From positions 1 through 64,000 of the forward strand of contig JAIDFQ010000063.1 in assembly GCA_029054245.1 (NCBI GenBank): a stretch of DNA of 64,000 nucleotides, given 5' to 3'. Shown here one piece after another: positions 26,302 to 35,300 of the stretch. The notes under the pieces are model-generated. The model was not told where the DNA came from, ran no database searches, and saw only the letters and a list, made by a program, of their open reading frames with translations. Within the stretch, counting starts at the first letter, position 1, and every line of letters starts with the position of its first letter. Origin of the DNA: Lachnospiraceae bacterium. Lineage in GTDB: Bacteria; Bacillota; Clostridia; Lachnospirales; Lachnospiraceae. The position numbers and the translations under genes were made by a program.

Positions 26302-27351
26302 ATGGAAGGAAAAATGAAAGTAGCGGTCATGCTGGGAATTGGAAAGATGGGATTTGAGGAGAGGGATATCCCGAAAGCAAAGGACAATGAGGTGCTTGTC
26401 AAATTGGAGTATGTGGGAATCTGCGGCAGCGACCTGCACTATTACGAGACAGGGGCAATCGGTGATTACGTGGTAAAGCCGCCCTTTGTACTTGGGCATG
26501 AGCCGGGCGGAACCGTTGTGGAAGTTGGGAAGGACGTGAAGCACCTGAAAGTTGGAGACAGGGTTGCGTTAGAACCGGGCAAGACCTGCGGACACTGTGA
26601 GTTCTGTAAGACAGGGCGTTACAACCTCTGCCCGGATGTGGTCTTTTTTGCAACGCCGCCGGTGGACGGGGTATTCCAGGAATATGTGGCTCATGAAGCG
26701 GATCTTTGTTTTAAACTGCCTGATAATGTAAGCACAATGGAGGGCGCCCTGATTGAGCCTCTGGCAGTGGGATTCCATGCCGCCATGCAGGGAGGCGCAA
26801 GGGCAGGACAGACAGCGGTTGTCATGGGGGCAGGCTGCATCGGCCTTGTGACAATGATGGCGTTAAAGGCAATGGGCGTTTCAAAGGTGTATGTGGTTGA
26901 TATCATGGAAAAACGTCTCCAGAAAGCATTGGAGCTAGGGGCAGACGGTATCATAAATGGAGCGCAGACAGACGCTGTGGAAGAGGTAAGGAAGCTGACG
27001 GATGGAAAAGGCTGTGATCTTGCAGTGGAGACTGCAGGCACACAAGTGACCACTGTACAGACAATACATATGACGAAGAAAGGTGCAACAATTGTGCTGG
27101 TAGGTTACAGCAAGAGCGGGGAAATGACACTGCCCATGAGCCTTGCACTGGATAAGGAGCTGACCTTTAAGACAGTATTCCGCTACCGCCATATCTATCC
27201 GATGGCGATAGAGGCTGTTGCGGCAGGCAAGGTAAACCTGAAAGGTATCGTGACGGATATCTTCGGGCTTGATGAGGCACAGAAAGCCATGGACTACAGC
27301 GTAAATAATAAAGCCGATATTGTAAAAGCAGTGATACGCATTGCAGAGTAG
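26302..27351 (+). CDS. zinc-dependent polyol dehydrogenase (sorbitol/L-iditol type)
   Basis: 349 residues from the ATG at 26302 (GGAGG 13 nt upstream). Medium-chain dehydrogenase with catalytic-zinc residues in [11 protein letters not shown] and GHEPGG, the structural-zinc cysteine cluster [15 protein letters not shown], and a Rossmann motif GAGCIGL. The pattern [17 protein letters not shown] is characteristic of the sorbitol/xylitol dehydrogenase group. It would oxidise a polyol such as sorbitol to a ketose (fructose) with NAD+. Substrate is inferred from family and from the PfkB kinase and symporter in the same operon. Confidence 0.85.
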   Translation: MEGKMKVAVMLGIGKMGFEERDIPKAKDNEVLVKLEYVGICGSDLHYYETGAIGDYVVKPPFVLGHEPGGTVVEVGKDVKHLKVGDRVALEPGKTCGHCEFCKTGRYNLCPDVVFFATPPVDGVFQEYVAHEADLCFKLPDNVSTMEGALIEPLAVGFHAAMQGGARAGQTAVVMGAGCIGLVTMMALKAMGVSKVYVVDIMEKRLQKALELGADGIINGAQTDAVEEVRKLTDGKGCDLAVETAGTQVTTVQTIHMTKKGATIVLVGYSKSGEMTLPMSLALDKELTFKTVFRYRHIYPMAIEAVAAGKVNLKGIVTDIFGLDEAQKAMDYSVNNKADIVKAVIRIAE

Positions 27352-27361
27352 CCAGGGTGCA

Positions 27362-27416
27362 GTATACAGAGCCTCGGAAACTGCATACCGGATTAGTTTC
27401 CGGGGTATCTGTGTAT
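27362..27416 (+). other. long intra-operon hairpin
   Basis: GTATACAGA and TCTGTGTAT form the base, and CCTCGGAAACT with AGTTTCCGGGG the upper stem (core CGGAAACT/AGTTTCCG perfect), with a 12-nt loop. No T-run follows. It lies just after the dehydrogenase stop and before the VOC gene, so it may protect the 3' end of the upstream mRNA or act as a processing site. Confidence 0.55.
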
Positions 27417-27448
27417 GAATTCGGAAATTACAGGGATGGAGGATTCAT

Positions 27449-27847
27449 ATGGAGAATAATTTTCAGAAATATATAACAGGGCTGCAGCATATTGGGATTC
27501 CGACAAATGACTTGGAAGCAACCAGTGCCTTTTATGCAGCTCTTGGATTTCAGGTTGCGTTTCAGACGGTGAATGAAGCGGCAGATGAAAGAGTGGCATT
27601 CTTAAGGCTGGGGGATGTTACGGTTGAGACATATGAAAATAAGCAGGCGGCACTGGTTAACGGCGCACTGGATCATGTTGCACTGAATGTGACGGATATT
27701 GAGGAAGTATTCAGGATGGCAAAAGAAAATGAATTTTGTATGCTGGATGAAGAGATTCAGTTTCTTCCTTTTTGGGAAAATGGGGTAAAGTTTTTTACGC
27801 TTATGGGACCGAACAAAGAGAAAATTGAATTTAGCCAGTATTTATAG
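27449..27847 (+). CDS. VOC-superfamily (glyoxalase-like) protein
   Basis: 132 residues, two beta-alpha-beta-beta-beta modules as in glyoxalase I-like proteins: ITGLQHIGIPTNDLEATSAF, then VAFLRLGDVTVETYE, GALDHVALNVTDIEEVF and NGVKFFTLMGPNKEKIEF. Putative metal ligands are H14, E70-region and H79-region. Function in the cassette is uncertain: methylglyoxal detoxification or epimerisation of a sugar intermediate are both possible. SD ATGGAGGA precedes the ATG. Confidence 0.75.
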   Translation: MENNFQKYITGLQHIGIPTNDLEATSAFYAALGFQVAFQTVNEAADERVAFLRLGDVTVETYENKQAALVNGALDHVALNVTDIEEVFRMAKENEFCMLDEEIQFLPFWENGVKFFTLMGPNKEKIEFSQYL

Positions 27848-27865
27848 CGGGAGAGGAGGATTGCA

Positions 27866-29242
27866 ATGGAGCAGAAGAATACAGATGTAAAAGTGCCATT
27901 GATCAGTAAGATCGCATATGGCATGGGGGATGTGGGATGTAATTTCAGTTGGATGTTTGTGGGGAACTTCCTGATGATATTCTATACGGATGTTTTTGGG
28001 ATAGGGATGAGTGCGGTTGCAGGACTGATGCTGTTTTCGAGATTCTGGGATGCGATCAATGATCCTGTGATCGGAGGTTTGAGTGACAAGACGCATACGA
28101 GGTGGGGGAGATACCGCCCCTGGCTTTTGATCGCTGCGCCGCTGACCGCCCTTGTATTGATACTGACTTTCTGGGCGCATCCGGACTGGCCATCTACAGC
28201 AAAGATTGTGTACATGGCAGTTACTTACTGCATTCTGGTATTAGGCTATACCTGTGTCAACATCCCTTACGGAACTTTGTGCGGCGCGATGACACAGAAT
28301 ATAGAAGAACGGGCAAAAATTAACACGTTCCGTTCCGTCAGTGCGATGGTCGCAATCGGAATTATCAACATCATTACGGTTCCCCTGATCGCAGCGCTTG
28401 GAAAGGGAAGTGACAAGAGGGGATATCTCCTGATAGCAGTCATATATGGGTGTATTTTTGCAGCATGCCATATCTTCTGTTTTGCAAAGACAAAGGAAGT
28501 AGTGGAGGTGCCGGAGAAAGAGAAAACACCACTGAAAGTGCAGTTATCCGCTGTTGCGAAAAACAGGCCGTATCTGATTGCAGTGGCAGGGCAGTTCCTG
28601 TTTGGGGTAACGCTTTATGGAAGAAATGCGGATGCACTCTACTATTTTACATATGTGGAGGGGAATCAGGCATTATTCAGTACCTACTCCCTTTTTATCA
28701 TTATCCCTTCCATCATTGGTGCAGCCTGCTTCCCGGTGGTATTTCGGCTGACAAACAATAAAGGGCGTTCCGCTTCCATATTTGCGCTGCTTACGGGGAT
28801 CAGCATGTTTTGTATGTACTTTTTTACGGTTGGAAAATCACCGGTTCCATTTTACCTGTTTTCGTGTCTGGCACAATTTTTCTTCTCAGGGTTCAACACA
28901 GCGATTTATGCGATTGTGCCGGATTGCGTGGAGTATGGGGAGTGGAAAACAGGGCTCCGTAATGACGGCTTCCAGTATGCTTTCATTTCTTTAGGGAATA
29001 AGATTGGTATGGCGATTGGAACTGCCGCATTGGCAGGCGTTCTGGGCAGCCTCGGATATGTAGCGAACCAGCAGCAGAACCCGGCAGTACTGGCTGTGAT
29101 CAAGCATTCTTTTACCACAGTTCCCGGTGTGCTGTGGATCATAACAGCGGCAGTTTTATTTTTCTACCGCCTGAATAAGAAAGCTTATAACAAGATCGTG
29201 CAGGAAATTCAGGAAAGAAAGGAGAGTGGCAGACATGTATGA
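27866..29242 (+). CDS. GPH-type (MelB-like) sugar or polyol:cation symporter
   Basis: 458 residues, 12 transmembrane helices. The N-terminal phrase KIAYGMGDVGCNFSWMFVGN and the loop RFWDAINDPVIGGLSDKTHT with R-x-G-R-Y-R-P are hallmarks of the glycoside-pentoside-hexuronide symporter family (MFS). It would import the cassette's substrate with Na+ or H+. The stop overlaps the SD region of the next gene by a few bases. Substrate cannot be read from sequence; a hexitol fits the neighbouring enzymes. Confidence 0.9.
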   Translation: MEQKNTDVKVPLISKIAYGMGDVGCNFSWMFVGNFLMIFYTDVFGIGMSAVAGLMLFSRFWDAINDPVIGGLSDKTHTRWGRYRPWLLIAAPLTALVLILTFWAHPDWPSTAKIVYMAVTYCILVLGYTCVNIPYGTLCGAMTQNIEERAKINTFRSVSAMVAIGIINIITVPLIAALGKGSDKRGYLLIAVIYGCIFAACHIFCFAKTKEVVEVPEKEKTPLKVQLSAVAKNRPYLIAVAGQFLFGVTLYGRNADALYYFTYVEGNQALFSTYSLFIIIPSIIGAACFPVVFRLTNNKGRSASIFALLTGISMFCMYFFTVGKSPVPFYLFSCLAQFFFSGFNTAIYAIVPDCVEYGEWKTGLRNDGFQYAFISLGNKIGMAIGTAALAGVLGSLGYVANQQQNPAVLAVIKHSFTTVPGVLWIITAAVLFFYRLNKKAYNKIVQEIQERKESGRHV

Positions 29243-30443
29243 TGTTGTTGCATTGGGAGAATTGCTGGTTGATTTTATCCAAAATGGCAGCGGTGCGAAA
29301 GGAAACCCAATATTTGAAGCAAATCCGGGCGGAGCGCCATGCAACGTACTGGCAATGCTTTCGCGTCTGGGTTATCAGACCGCATTCATTGGCAAAGTAG
29401 GGGAAGACTATTTCGGGCGGATGCTTGGGAAAACGATCAGGGAGACGGGGATTTCCGATGAGGGGCTGCTTTATGACCAGAATGTGAATACTACACTGGC
29501 TTTGGTTCATACACTGCCGGACGGAGACCGGGATTTTTCATTTTACAGAAAACCGGGAGCGGATATCATGCTGACAGACGGGGAGGTCAACAGGAAGCTG
29601 ATAGATGAATGCAGGGTATTCCACTTTGGCTCCCTCTCGCTTACAAATGAACCGGCTGCTACGGCAACAAAAGCGGCTGTCACATATGCAAAGAATGCAG
29701 GGAAACTGATTTCCTTTGATCCCAATTTACGGGAGCCTTTATGGGAGAATGAAGGGCAGGCAAAAGAGGCAATCTGGTATGGAATCGGGGAATGTGATGT
29801 CTTAAAGATTGCGGATAATGAGATAAAGTGGCTGACCGGAAAAGAAGATTATGATGAAGGCGTGCAGATGATCAAAGAACGGTCAAATGTTAAGCTGGTC
29901 AATGTAACTTTGGGGAATGAAGGAAGCCTTGCATACTATAGGGATCAGAAAGTTTATGGAAGACCGTTCCTGAGTGACAGGACGATTGATACGACAGGAG
30001 CAGGAGATACCTTTTGCGCCTGCGTGATCGGCTTTCTGCTGGAGAATGGCCTGGATGGTCTGGCAGAGGCGGATTTGGAAAGAATGCTTTCCTTTGCGAA
30101 TGCGGCGGCATCCATTATAACAACCAGAAAAGGTGCGATCCGGTCCATGCCGGACAGGGAAGAGGTAGGTGTCCTGCTTGCAAATTATGGGCAGAATCAG
30201 GAGGAACCAAAGGCTGCGAGAACATTTGATATTTTGCTTGGCTCTGTGGATAAGGTAAAAGCATTTGTCAATGATATGAGCAAAATAGAAGGGGATGTAT
30301 TGCTTTGTGTGGGGAAATATGTGATTGATGCAAAATCAATCATGGGAATTTTCAGTTTAGAGCTGTCAAAGCCATTGCGGCTTGAAATTGAGAACTGGAA
30401 AGAAGAGTATGCGGCAATCCTTGAAAAATATTTAGATAATTAG
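29235..30443 (+). CDS. PfkB-type (fructo)kinase with C-terminal HPr-like domain
   Basis: 402 residues from the ATG at 29235 (GGAGAG upstream). Residues 1-315 are a PfkB sugar kinase: GELLVDF, NPGGAPCNVLAMLSRLG, and the catalytic DTTGAGDTFCACVIGF. Fructokinase is the likely activity, turning the ketose from the polyol dehydrogenase into fructose-6-phosphate. Residues about 329-402 do not belong to PfkB. They resemble the PTS phosphocarrier HPr, with KYVIDAKSIMGIFSLELSK aligning to the HPr Ser46 region (Ser368 here). The position of the HPr active-site His15 holds serine, so phosphotransfer is not expected. A regulatory role through the Ser46-like site or ligand binding is inference. Confidence 0.85.
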   Translation: MYDVVALGELLVDFIQNGSGAKGNPIFEANPGGAPCNVLAMLSRLGYQTAFIGKVGEDYFGRMLGKTIRETGISDEGLLYDQNVNTTLALVHTLPDGDRDFSFYRKPGADIMLTDGEVNRKLIDECRVFHFGSLSLTNEPAATATKAAVTYAKNAGKLISFDPNLREPLWENEGQAKEAIWYGIGECDVLKIADNEIKWLTGKEDYDEGVQMIKERSNVKLVNVTLGNEGSLAYYRDQKVYGRPFLSDRTIDTTGAGDTFCACVIGFLLENGLDGLAEADLERMLSFANAAASIITTRKGAIRSMPDREEVGVLLANYGQNQEEPKAARTFDILLGSVDKVKAFVNDMSKIEGDVLLCVGKYVIDAKSIMGIFSLELSKPLRLEIENWKEEYAAILEKYLDN

Positions 30444-30492
30444 TTGTTTTGCTTAACGTAGCATATGATAATTGTCTGGCGGATGCCAATTA

Positions 30493-30535
30493 GAATGCTG
30501 ATTCAAACCGAAAGTATTGGGATGGATCAGCATTC
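30493..30535 (+). repeat. 10-bp inverted repeat after the cargo operon
   Basis: GAATGCTGAT (30493-30502) and ATCAGCATTC (30526-30535), perfect, 23-nt loop. No T-run follows. It may end the operon transcript weakly or be an operator. Confidence 0.45.
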
Positions 30536-30571
30536 GATTATATTTGGAAATAATTATATTTTCCTACAGGG

Positions 30572-30595
30572 CTATCCTGCAAATATGCAGGATAG
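30572..30595 (+). repeat. 10-bp inverted repeat upstream of the small HTH gene
   Basis: CTATCCTGCA (30572-30581) and TGCAGGATAG (30586-30595), perfect, 4-nt loop AATA. It lies 21 nt upstream of a TATACT (30616-30621), a position suited to an operator for the HTH protein that follows. It could also be a weak terminator for the kinase operon. Confidence 0.5.
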
Positions 30596-30644
30596 TAAAT
30601 AACCCCCATATCTTATATACTATAGATTACAGGTGTAGATGCCT

Positions 30645-30875
30645 ATGATGACATATGAACCGTTTTGGAGGATGATGAACGAAAGAAGGATATCCACATA
30701 CAGCCTTGAAGTTGACTATGGTTTTAATAAGGCGTTCATCCACCGTTTAAAACACAATAAAAACATGAACCTGTCATCTATTGACTACATCTGTGATGTA
30801 TTTTGCTGTCCGGTAGAGGATGTGGTAGTGCATATCAGAAACGATAAGGGTGTCGGTGCTGATGATTGCCTGTGA
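30645..30875 (+). CDS. small HTH (Cro/CI-type, HTH_26-like) regulator
   Basis: 76 residues from the ATG at 30645, 9 nt after AGGTG (30631-30635). The pattern YEPFWRMMNERRISTYSLEV followed by the recognition helix FNKAFIHRLKHNKNM and the tail YICDVFCCPVEDVV matches the short Cro/CI-like regulators common in Clostridia mobile elements. It likely controls ICE functions together with the XRE protein 215 nt downstream. Confidence 0.75.
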   Translation: MMTYEPFWRMMNERRISTYSLEVDYGFNKAFIHRLKHNKNMNLSSIDYICDVFCCPVEDVVVHIRNDKGVGADDCL

Positions 30876-31090
30876 TTGAGAGAAAGCCAGGGCAAAGTAG
30901 AAGATTTAAGGATTGTAACAAGTGGCGGATTCCAGTGAGAGAGCTGCCGCTGTTTTTATGTAATGGGTACGGAATGCAGCCATGTACGTTTACATTGGAA
31001 TGGATATTGCAGAGAAAATATATCGGGAAAGTGGGAGGTGTAAATCTGGAAAGGCGGCTGCAAATTTATTTTGGGAGAATCGTATAATAA
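30876..31090 (+). other. 215-nt spacer between the two HTH genes
   Basis: One frame (30866-31087) stays open but its product is basic, cysteine-containing and has no recognisable pattern, and it overlaps the HTH gene end. I see no terminator. TTGGGAGAAT just before 31091 supplies a weak SD for the next gene. Confidence 0.3.
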
Positions 31091-31450
31091 ATGGAACATT
31101 TTTCATGCGGAACATACTATGACAGGATCGGAGGAAATGTCAGGAGGATACGGATGGAAAAGGGATTGACGCAGGAGAGGCTTGCAGAAAAAACGGAGCT
31201 ATCCCTGACGGTGATCCAGAAAGTAGAGACAGGGCAGAGCGGGTCGAGGCTTGAAACGCTGATCAGGATAGCGCTTGCCCTTGGGGTTTCCCTTGATATC
31301 CTTATGGATATGAAGGAGAGTGATGTACAGGGCAGTGATTGGCGGGAAGAGGTATATCTGCTGGTCAGGGATAAAACGGTGGGTGAGGTTAAGTTTGCCA
31401 TAGCGGTGGCTGATTCCATATTCAGGTATAAGGATGAATTTCTGGATTGA
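31091..31450 (+). CDS. XRE-family HTH regulator
   Basis: 119 residues. Residues 12-68 are a Cro/CI helix-turn-helix: YYDRIGGNVRRIRMEKGLTQ, LAEKTELSLTVIQKVETGQS, then TLIRIALALGVSLDIL. The C-terminal 45 residues are a short unknown segment, too small for a peptidase-type CI domain. It probably represses ICE excision or transfer genes. A TATAAT directly before the ATG (31083-31088) has no matching -35. It is followed by a good terminator. Confidence 0.8.
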   Translation: MEHFSCGTYYDRIGGNVRRIRMEKGLTQERLAEKTELSLTVIQKVETGQSGSRLETLIRIALALGVSLDILMDMKESDVQGSDWREEVYLLVRDKTVGEVKFAIAVADSIFRYKDEFLD

Positions 31451-31548
31451 GTTTCTGGCGGTATGGCATTTACATAGGATGGAAGATGATTTTATTTATA
31501 ACCGGCTGGTGGTTACAGTTACAGGAGAAAATTTATTAAATTGTGGGA

Positions 31549-31590
31549 GGCATCCAAAGGAAGAGAAAATCTTTGGGTGTCTTTTATTTT
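31549..31590 (+). terminator. terminator after the XRE gene
   Basis: GGCATCCAAAG (31549-31559) pairs over 11 positions (two G-T) with CTTTGGGTGTC (31571-31581), followed by TTTTATTTT. It closes the regulator transcript. A second short hairpin, TGGGTA/TACCCA (31650-31655, 31670-31675) followed by CTTTT, lies downstream. Confidence 0.75.
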
Positions 31591-31699
31591 GTAGATTTTT
31601 GGAGCAAAATTGCAGAATTTGAAGACAGACAGCCTGACACTCACAAAGATGGGTAAGGATTGGAGAAAATACCCACTTTTATGAGTAAAAAAATTCCAG

Positions 31700-32124
31700 A
31701 CAATCTTTTATCATTAATACAGGCTTAATAGCCGGAGGCTTTCCGCCTGAATGTAGGAAACTTGACAACTGAATACCAGTATGCAGCGGCTTTAAGAGGT
31801 TTCCCCTTGATAAAGTTGCACCGGACAAGGAGCTTCGCCATGACCTGCCTGCCCATATAGGGTAAACCGAAAGACCGTAACAGGAGAAGGAAGGCAGCAA
31901 GCGGCATCCGGTGCGGGGCTTCCCATGGCAGGAAGCCCTAAGGGGAGCCATAATGATACTTCTGCCCGGTGAGGGCAGCCGGAACAGCACGCCGGAGGAC
32001 GGGCAGGGAAAAGGAAGCGCTCCCTGTTACGGACTATGGAGAGGTTTAGCCATCCCGCCCTGCATACTCCCTGCCAGTAGGGGGCTGGGCAAATGAAAAT
32101 CCCGTATGGGTACTGGCTTTTTAT
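31700..32124 (+). ncRNA. candidate structured non-coding RNA of unknown class
   Basis: GC-rich island of about 425 nt without a credible ORF. I can draw nested helices: GGTTTCCCCTT (31798-31808) with AAGGGGAGCC (31940-31949); inside it GCACCGGA (31818-31825) with TCCGGTGC (31907-31914); inside that CTGCCT (31845-31850) with AGGCAG (31892-31897). Also local hairpins GGGCTTCC/GGAAGCCC (31916-31938), CTGCCC/GGGCAG (31962-31978) and CAGGGA/TCCCTG (32004-32026). It ends with GCCAGTA (32073-32079)/TACTGGC (32111-32117) and TTTTTATT, a terminator. No group I or II intron core or known riboswitch motif was recognised. The 5' end is not defined. Confidence 0.5.
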
Positions 32125-32173
32125 TAGTGGAAAATAGTGATAGATGGAATTGATTTTTTAGAAGCATGATAAT

Positions 32174-32340
32174 CCAGCCATTCCATGGAAGCGCATAAAA
32201 GCAGGCGGTTATGTTTTTCCATGGGCTGGCTGGAAGGAGGTGGTGCTGGAAAATTACGCTGTAAATACAGCGTTGCTGTAAGCACAGGGGCTTTGCCCCT
32301 GAAACTATGTGGGGCAGCCTGGAAGTAAGAAACAGGCTGC
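32174..32340 (+). other. stem-loop cluster in the leader of the surface-protein gene
   Basis: Four successive perfect or near-perfect hairpins: CCAGCCA/TGGCTGG plus CCATGGAA/TTCCATGG (32174-32233); ACGCTGTA/TACAGCGT (32256-32273); CAGGGGC/GCCCCTG (32285-32301); GCAGCCTG/CAGGCTGC (32314-32340). None has a T-run. The SD AGAAAGGA follows, before the ATG at 32381. A long structured 5' leader controlling expression is one reading; a set of decayed repeats is another. Confidence 0.5.
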
Positions 32341-32380
32341 TTCCTGGCTAATTATCAAAATATAAAAGAAAGGAAAAAGT

Positions 32381-35300
32381 ATGGGAAGAAAAAGGAAATT
32401 TTCAAAACTTCTCCTGTTTGCCGCCATGTTATCCACCATTGGCGCAGGAGTATTGGGGAGCGTTCCCCTGCCTGTAAAAGCGGCGGAAGAGGAAGGAACC
32501 TACACAGTCAGGTTTGAAGCCTATGAGGGAACCTGTGAGACAGAGAGCGTTTCCGTACCCAGAGGGGAAAGTATCACCCTGCCGGGTGCATCCTATGAAG
32601 GGCATTACCTTGAAAGCTGGATGGATGTAACCGAAAATGGAAATGTGCATACCTTCAAGGCTGTAGGAACTGCCGGGAGTGAGTACACGCCGGAAAGGGA
32701 TTTATGGCTGTATGCCAACTGGAAACCTGAGCAGGAACAGGAGCCGGGGCAGGACATTACCGTCACTTATGAGGCAAGGATCGGAGATACCAGTTATGAA
32801 GAACTGGAGGAAGCTTTTGCAGATGCACAGGCTGGTGATACTATCACAGTCCTTAAGGACTGCAGGGTATCAGGCACACTTGAAGTCACTGCTGATAACA
32901 TCACCTTAAAAAGTGAGGATGCAGGGAATCCGGTAACAATCAGCCGGGAAGATGGATTTGCCGGGAAAAGCTACGGTATGAATACTGACACTGTCCTGCT
33001 TGCAGTCAGTGGCGGCAGCCTTACTACGCAGGATATCATCTTTGATGGCGGCGCAGTATTGGATAGTGATTTCAACAATTCCGGCAAAGTCTGGAACAGC
33101 CCCCTTATTTATGTGGATGGCTCTTACGCCATGGAGGGCGGAACCGTCCTCCAGAATAATTATAATACTGACGGCTATGTAAACAATGGCAGCGGCAGGC
33201 CGCTCCATACAGCCGGGGCATTACATATCAAAAGTGGCGGCAGCTTTACCATGGATGGCGGCCTGGTACGGAACTGCTATACATCCGGCGGAGGCGGCGG
33301 CATCCAGTCAGAGGCAGGCTCCCATGTGGAAGCTGCATCCGGCACAGTCACAAACTGTTATGCAACATGGGGCGGCGGAGTGGAACTCCGGGGAAGCGCA
33401 GAACTCTCCAACATGACTTTCACAGGAAATGCAGCAGGCTCCACAGGCGGCGGCATTTCCAGCAGCGCATCCCTGACGGTAACGGACTGTCTGGTTGAGG
33501 GCAACCGTTCCGCTTATGATGGCGGCGGGATCTATACCGGCACAGGACATCTGGCGCATATCACCGGATGCACCATTACCGGGAACATGGCAGGGCGTGG
33601 CAGTGCGGTCCAGACAGGCAAAGGGGAAGGGGAGCTCCCGCTTGTCATCAGAAACTGCACTATTACCGGAAACCTTTCAGAAGAGCGCAGCCATGCGGGC
33701 GGCGCAATCTGCTACATGAATGAGACCGGGATCATCTTATCCGGGAATATCGTCATGGAAGATAACCTTTCCATAGGCTATGAACCCTGTGACATCCACT
33801 ATTTTTACAACACAGGCGCATCCATCCTGTTGGATGAAGATTTCGAAAGCACCTCAACTTTCGTGCTTGGCGGATTTGACAGCATCAAGCCGGGCAGGGT
33901 GCTGATCGATGGCACACTGTACCATAAAAATGCAAGCACAGAACAGTTCATATGGCACTGCCCGGATTACTGTACGGAAAAGCGGGGCGAAAACCTCTAC
34001 CTTGCAGAAGTACCCAGGACATATTCAGTCAGCTATGATGCCAACAACAGCCCCACAGGATCAAGCGATATGTGTTCCGATCCGAATAAGTATACCAGTA
34101 AAGACACAGTGACCATCATGGACCAGGAAGCGCTTTTCCCGCTTATGGGAAATATCGTGAGATTCGGTTATAACTTCGTTGGTTGGAACACAGAGCCGGA
34201 CGGAACGGGAACCGATTATGCGCCGGGGCAGGAGACAAGCCTTACAGGGAACCTTTACCTCTATGCGAAATGGGAGGCAAAAGAGCCTGTCACCCTTACC
34301 TATATCTATAATGACGGGGAAGGAAGGACAGACAGCGCACAGGTGATCCCCGGGGCAAACATTGCTTTCCCGGACGCTTCCAGAAAGGGCTACAGCTTTA
34401 AAGGATGGTATGAGGATGAAGACCTGACAGTATTTGCAGGAAACGCAGGGGAGAAGCATTATGCACCCCAGAAAGATACCTTTTATTATGCCGCATGGGA
34501 AAAGACAGACGCGACAGTCACCTTTGACGCAGACGGTGGGAAGATGGAAGGTGGAGATATTACTGCCAAAGTAGGCGATACAATCACGCTTCCAAATTGC
34601 ACGAAGGAAGGTTATGAGTTTATCGGCTGGTATGATGGAGATACCTGTGCCGGGCAGGCAGGGGAAGAATACACTGTCTCTGATGATGTGACACTGAAAG
34701 CCCGTTATGAGAAGAAAGAAGCTGTTACCTGCACGATCACGTTTGATGCGGACGGTGGAAAGATGGAGGGCGGTACGGTCATTGCAAAAGCAGGAGATAC
34801 AATCTCTCTTCCAAACTGCACGAAGGAAGGCTACGAATTTACCGGCTGGTACGATGGCGATACCAGTATCGGGAAAGCAGGGGAAGAATACACTGTCTCT
34901 GCCGATGTTACCCTGAAAGCACGTTATGAAAAGAAGGAAGATGAAACGGTCATCTGCACCGTTACCTTTGACGCTGATGGTGGCGAGACTGCAAGGGAGA
35001 GCATTTCCGCAGAGAAAGGCAGCGCAATCATCCTTCCTGCCTGCAGTAAGACAGGCTATGAGTTCCTTGGCTGGTTCTTAGCTTCTGACGATAGCATCTG
35101 CACTGGACAGGCTGGCGAGGAATTTACCGTACAGGGAGATATTACTTTAAAGGCACATTTTGAGAAAAAAGAGGCAGTAAAAGTTACCATTACTTTTGAC
35201 GTAGACGGAGGAAAAGCGGTAAATCCGATCAAGGCAGAAAAAGGCAGTATCATCCGCTTACCCAAGACGGAAAAGGAAGGTTACAGCTTCCTTGGCTGGT

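Noticed and set aside
30866-31087. 73-codon + strand frame between the two HTH genes
   Set aside because: It overlaps the end of the HTH gene, lacks an SD, and its product has no family pattern or good coding character.
31434-31622. 62-codon frame after the XRE gene
   Set aside because: It runs through the XRE terminator hairpin and has poor composition, so it is not a gene.
31700-32124. Group I or group II intron as explanation for the structured island
   Set aside because: I found no domain V-like hairpin, no intron 5' consensus, no P7-type core and no reverse transcriptase or homing endonuclease ORF.
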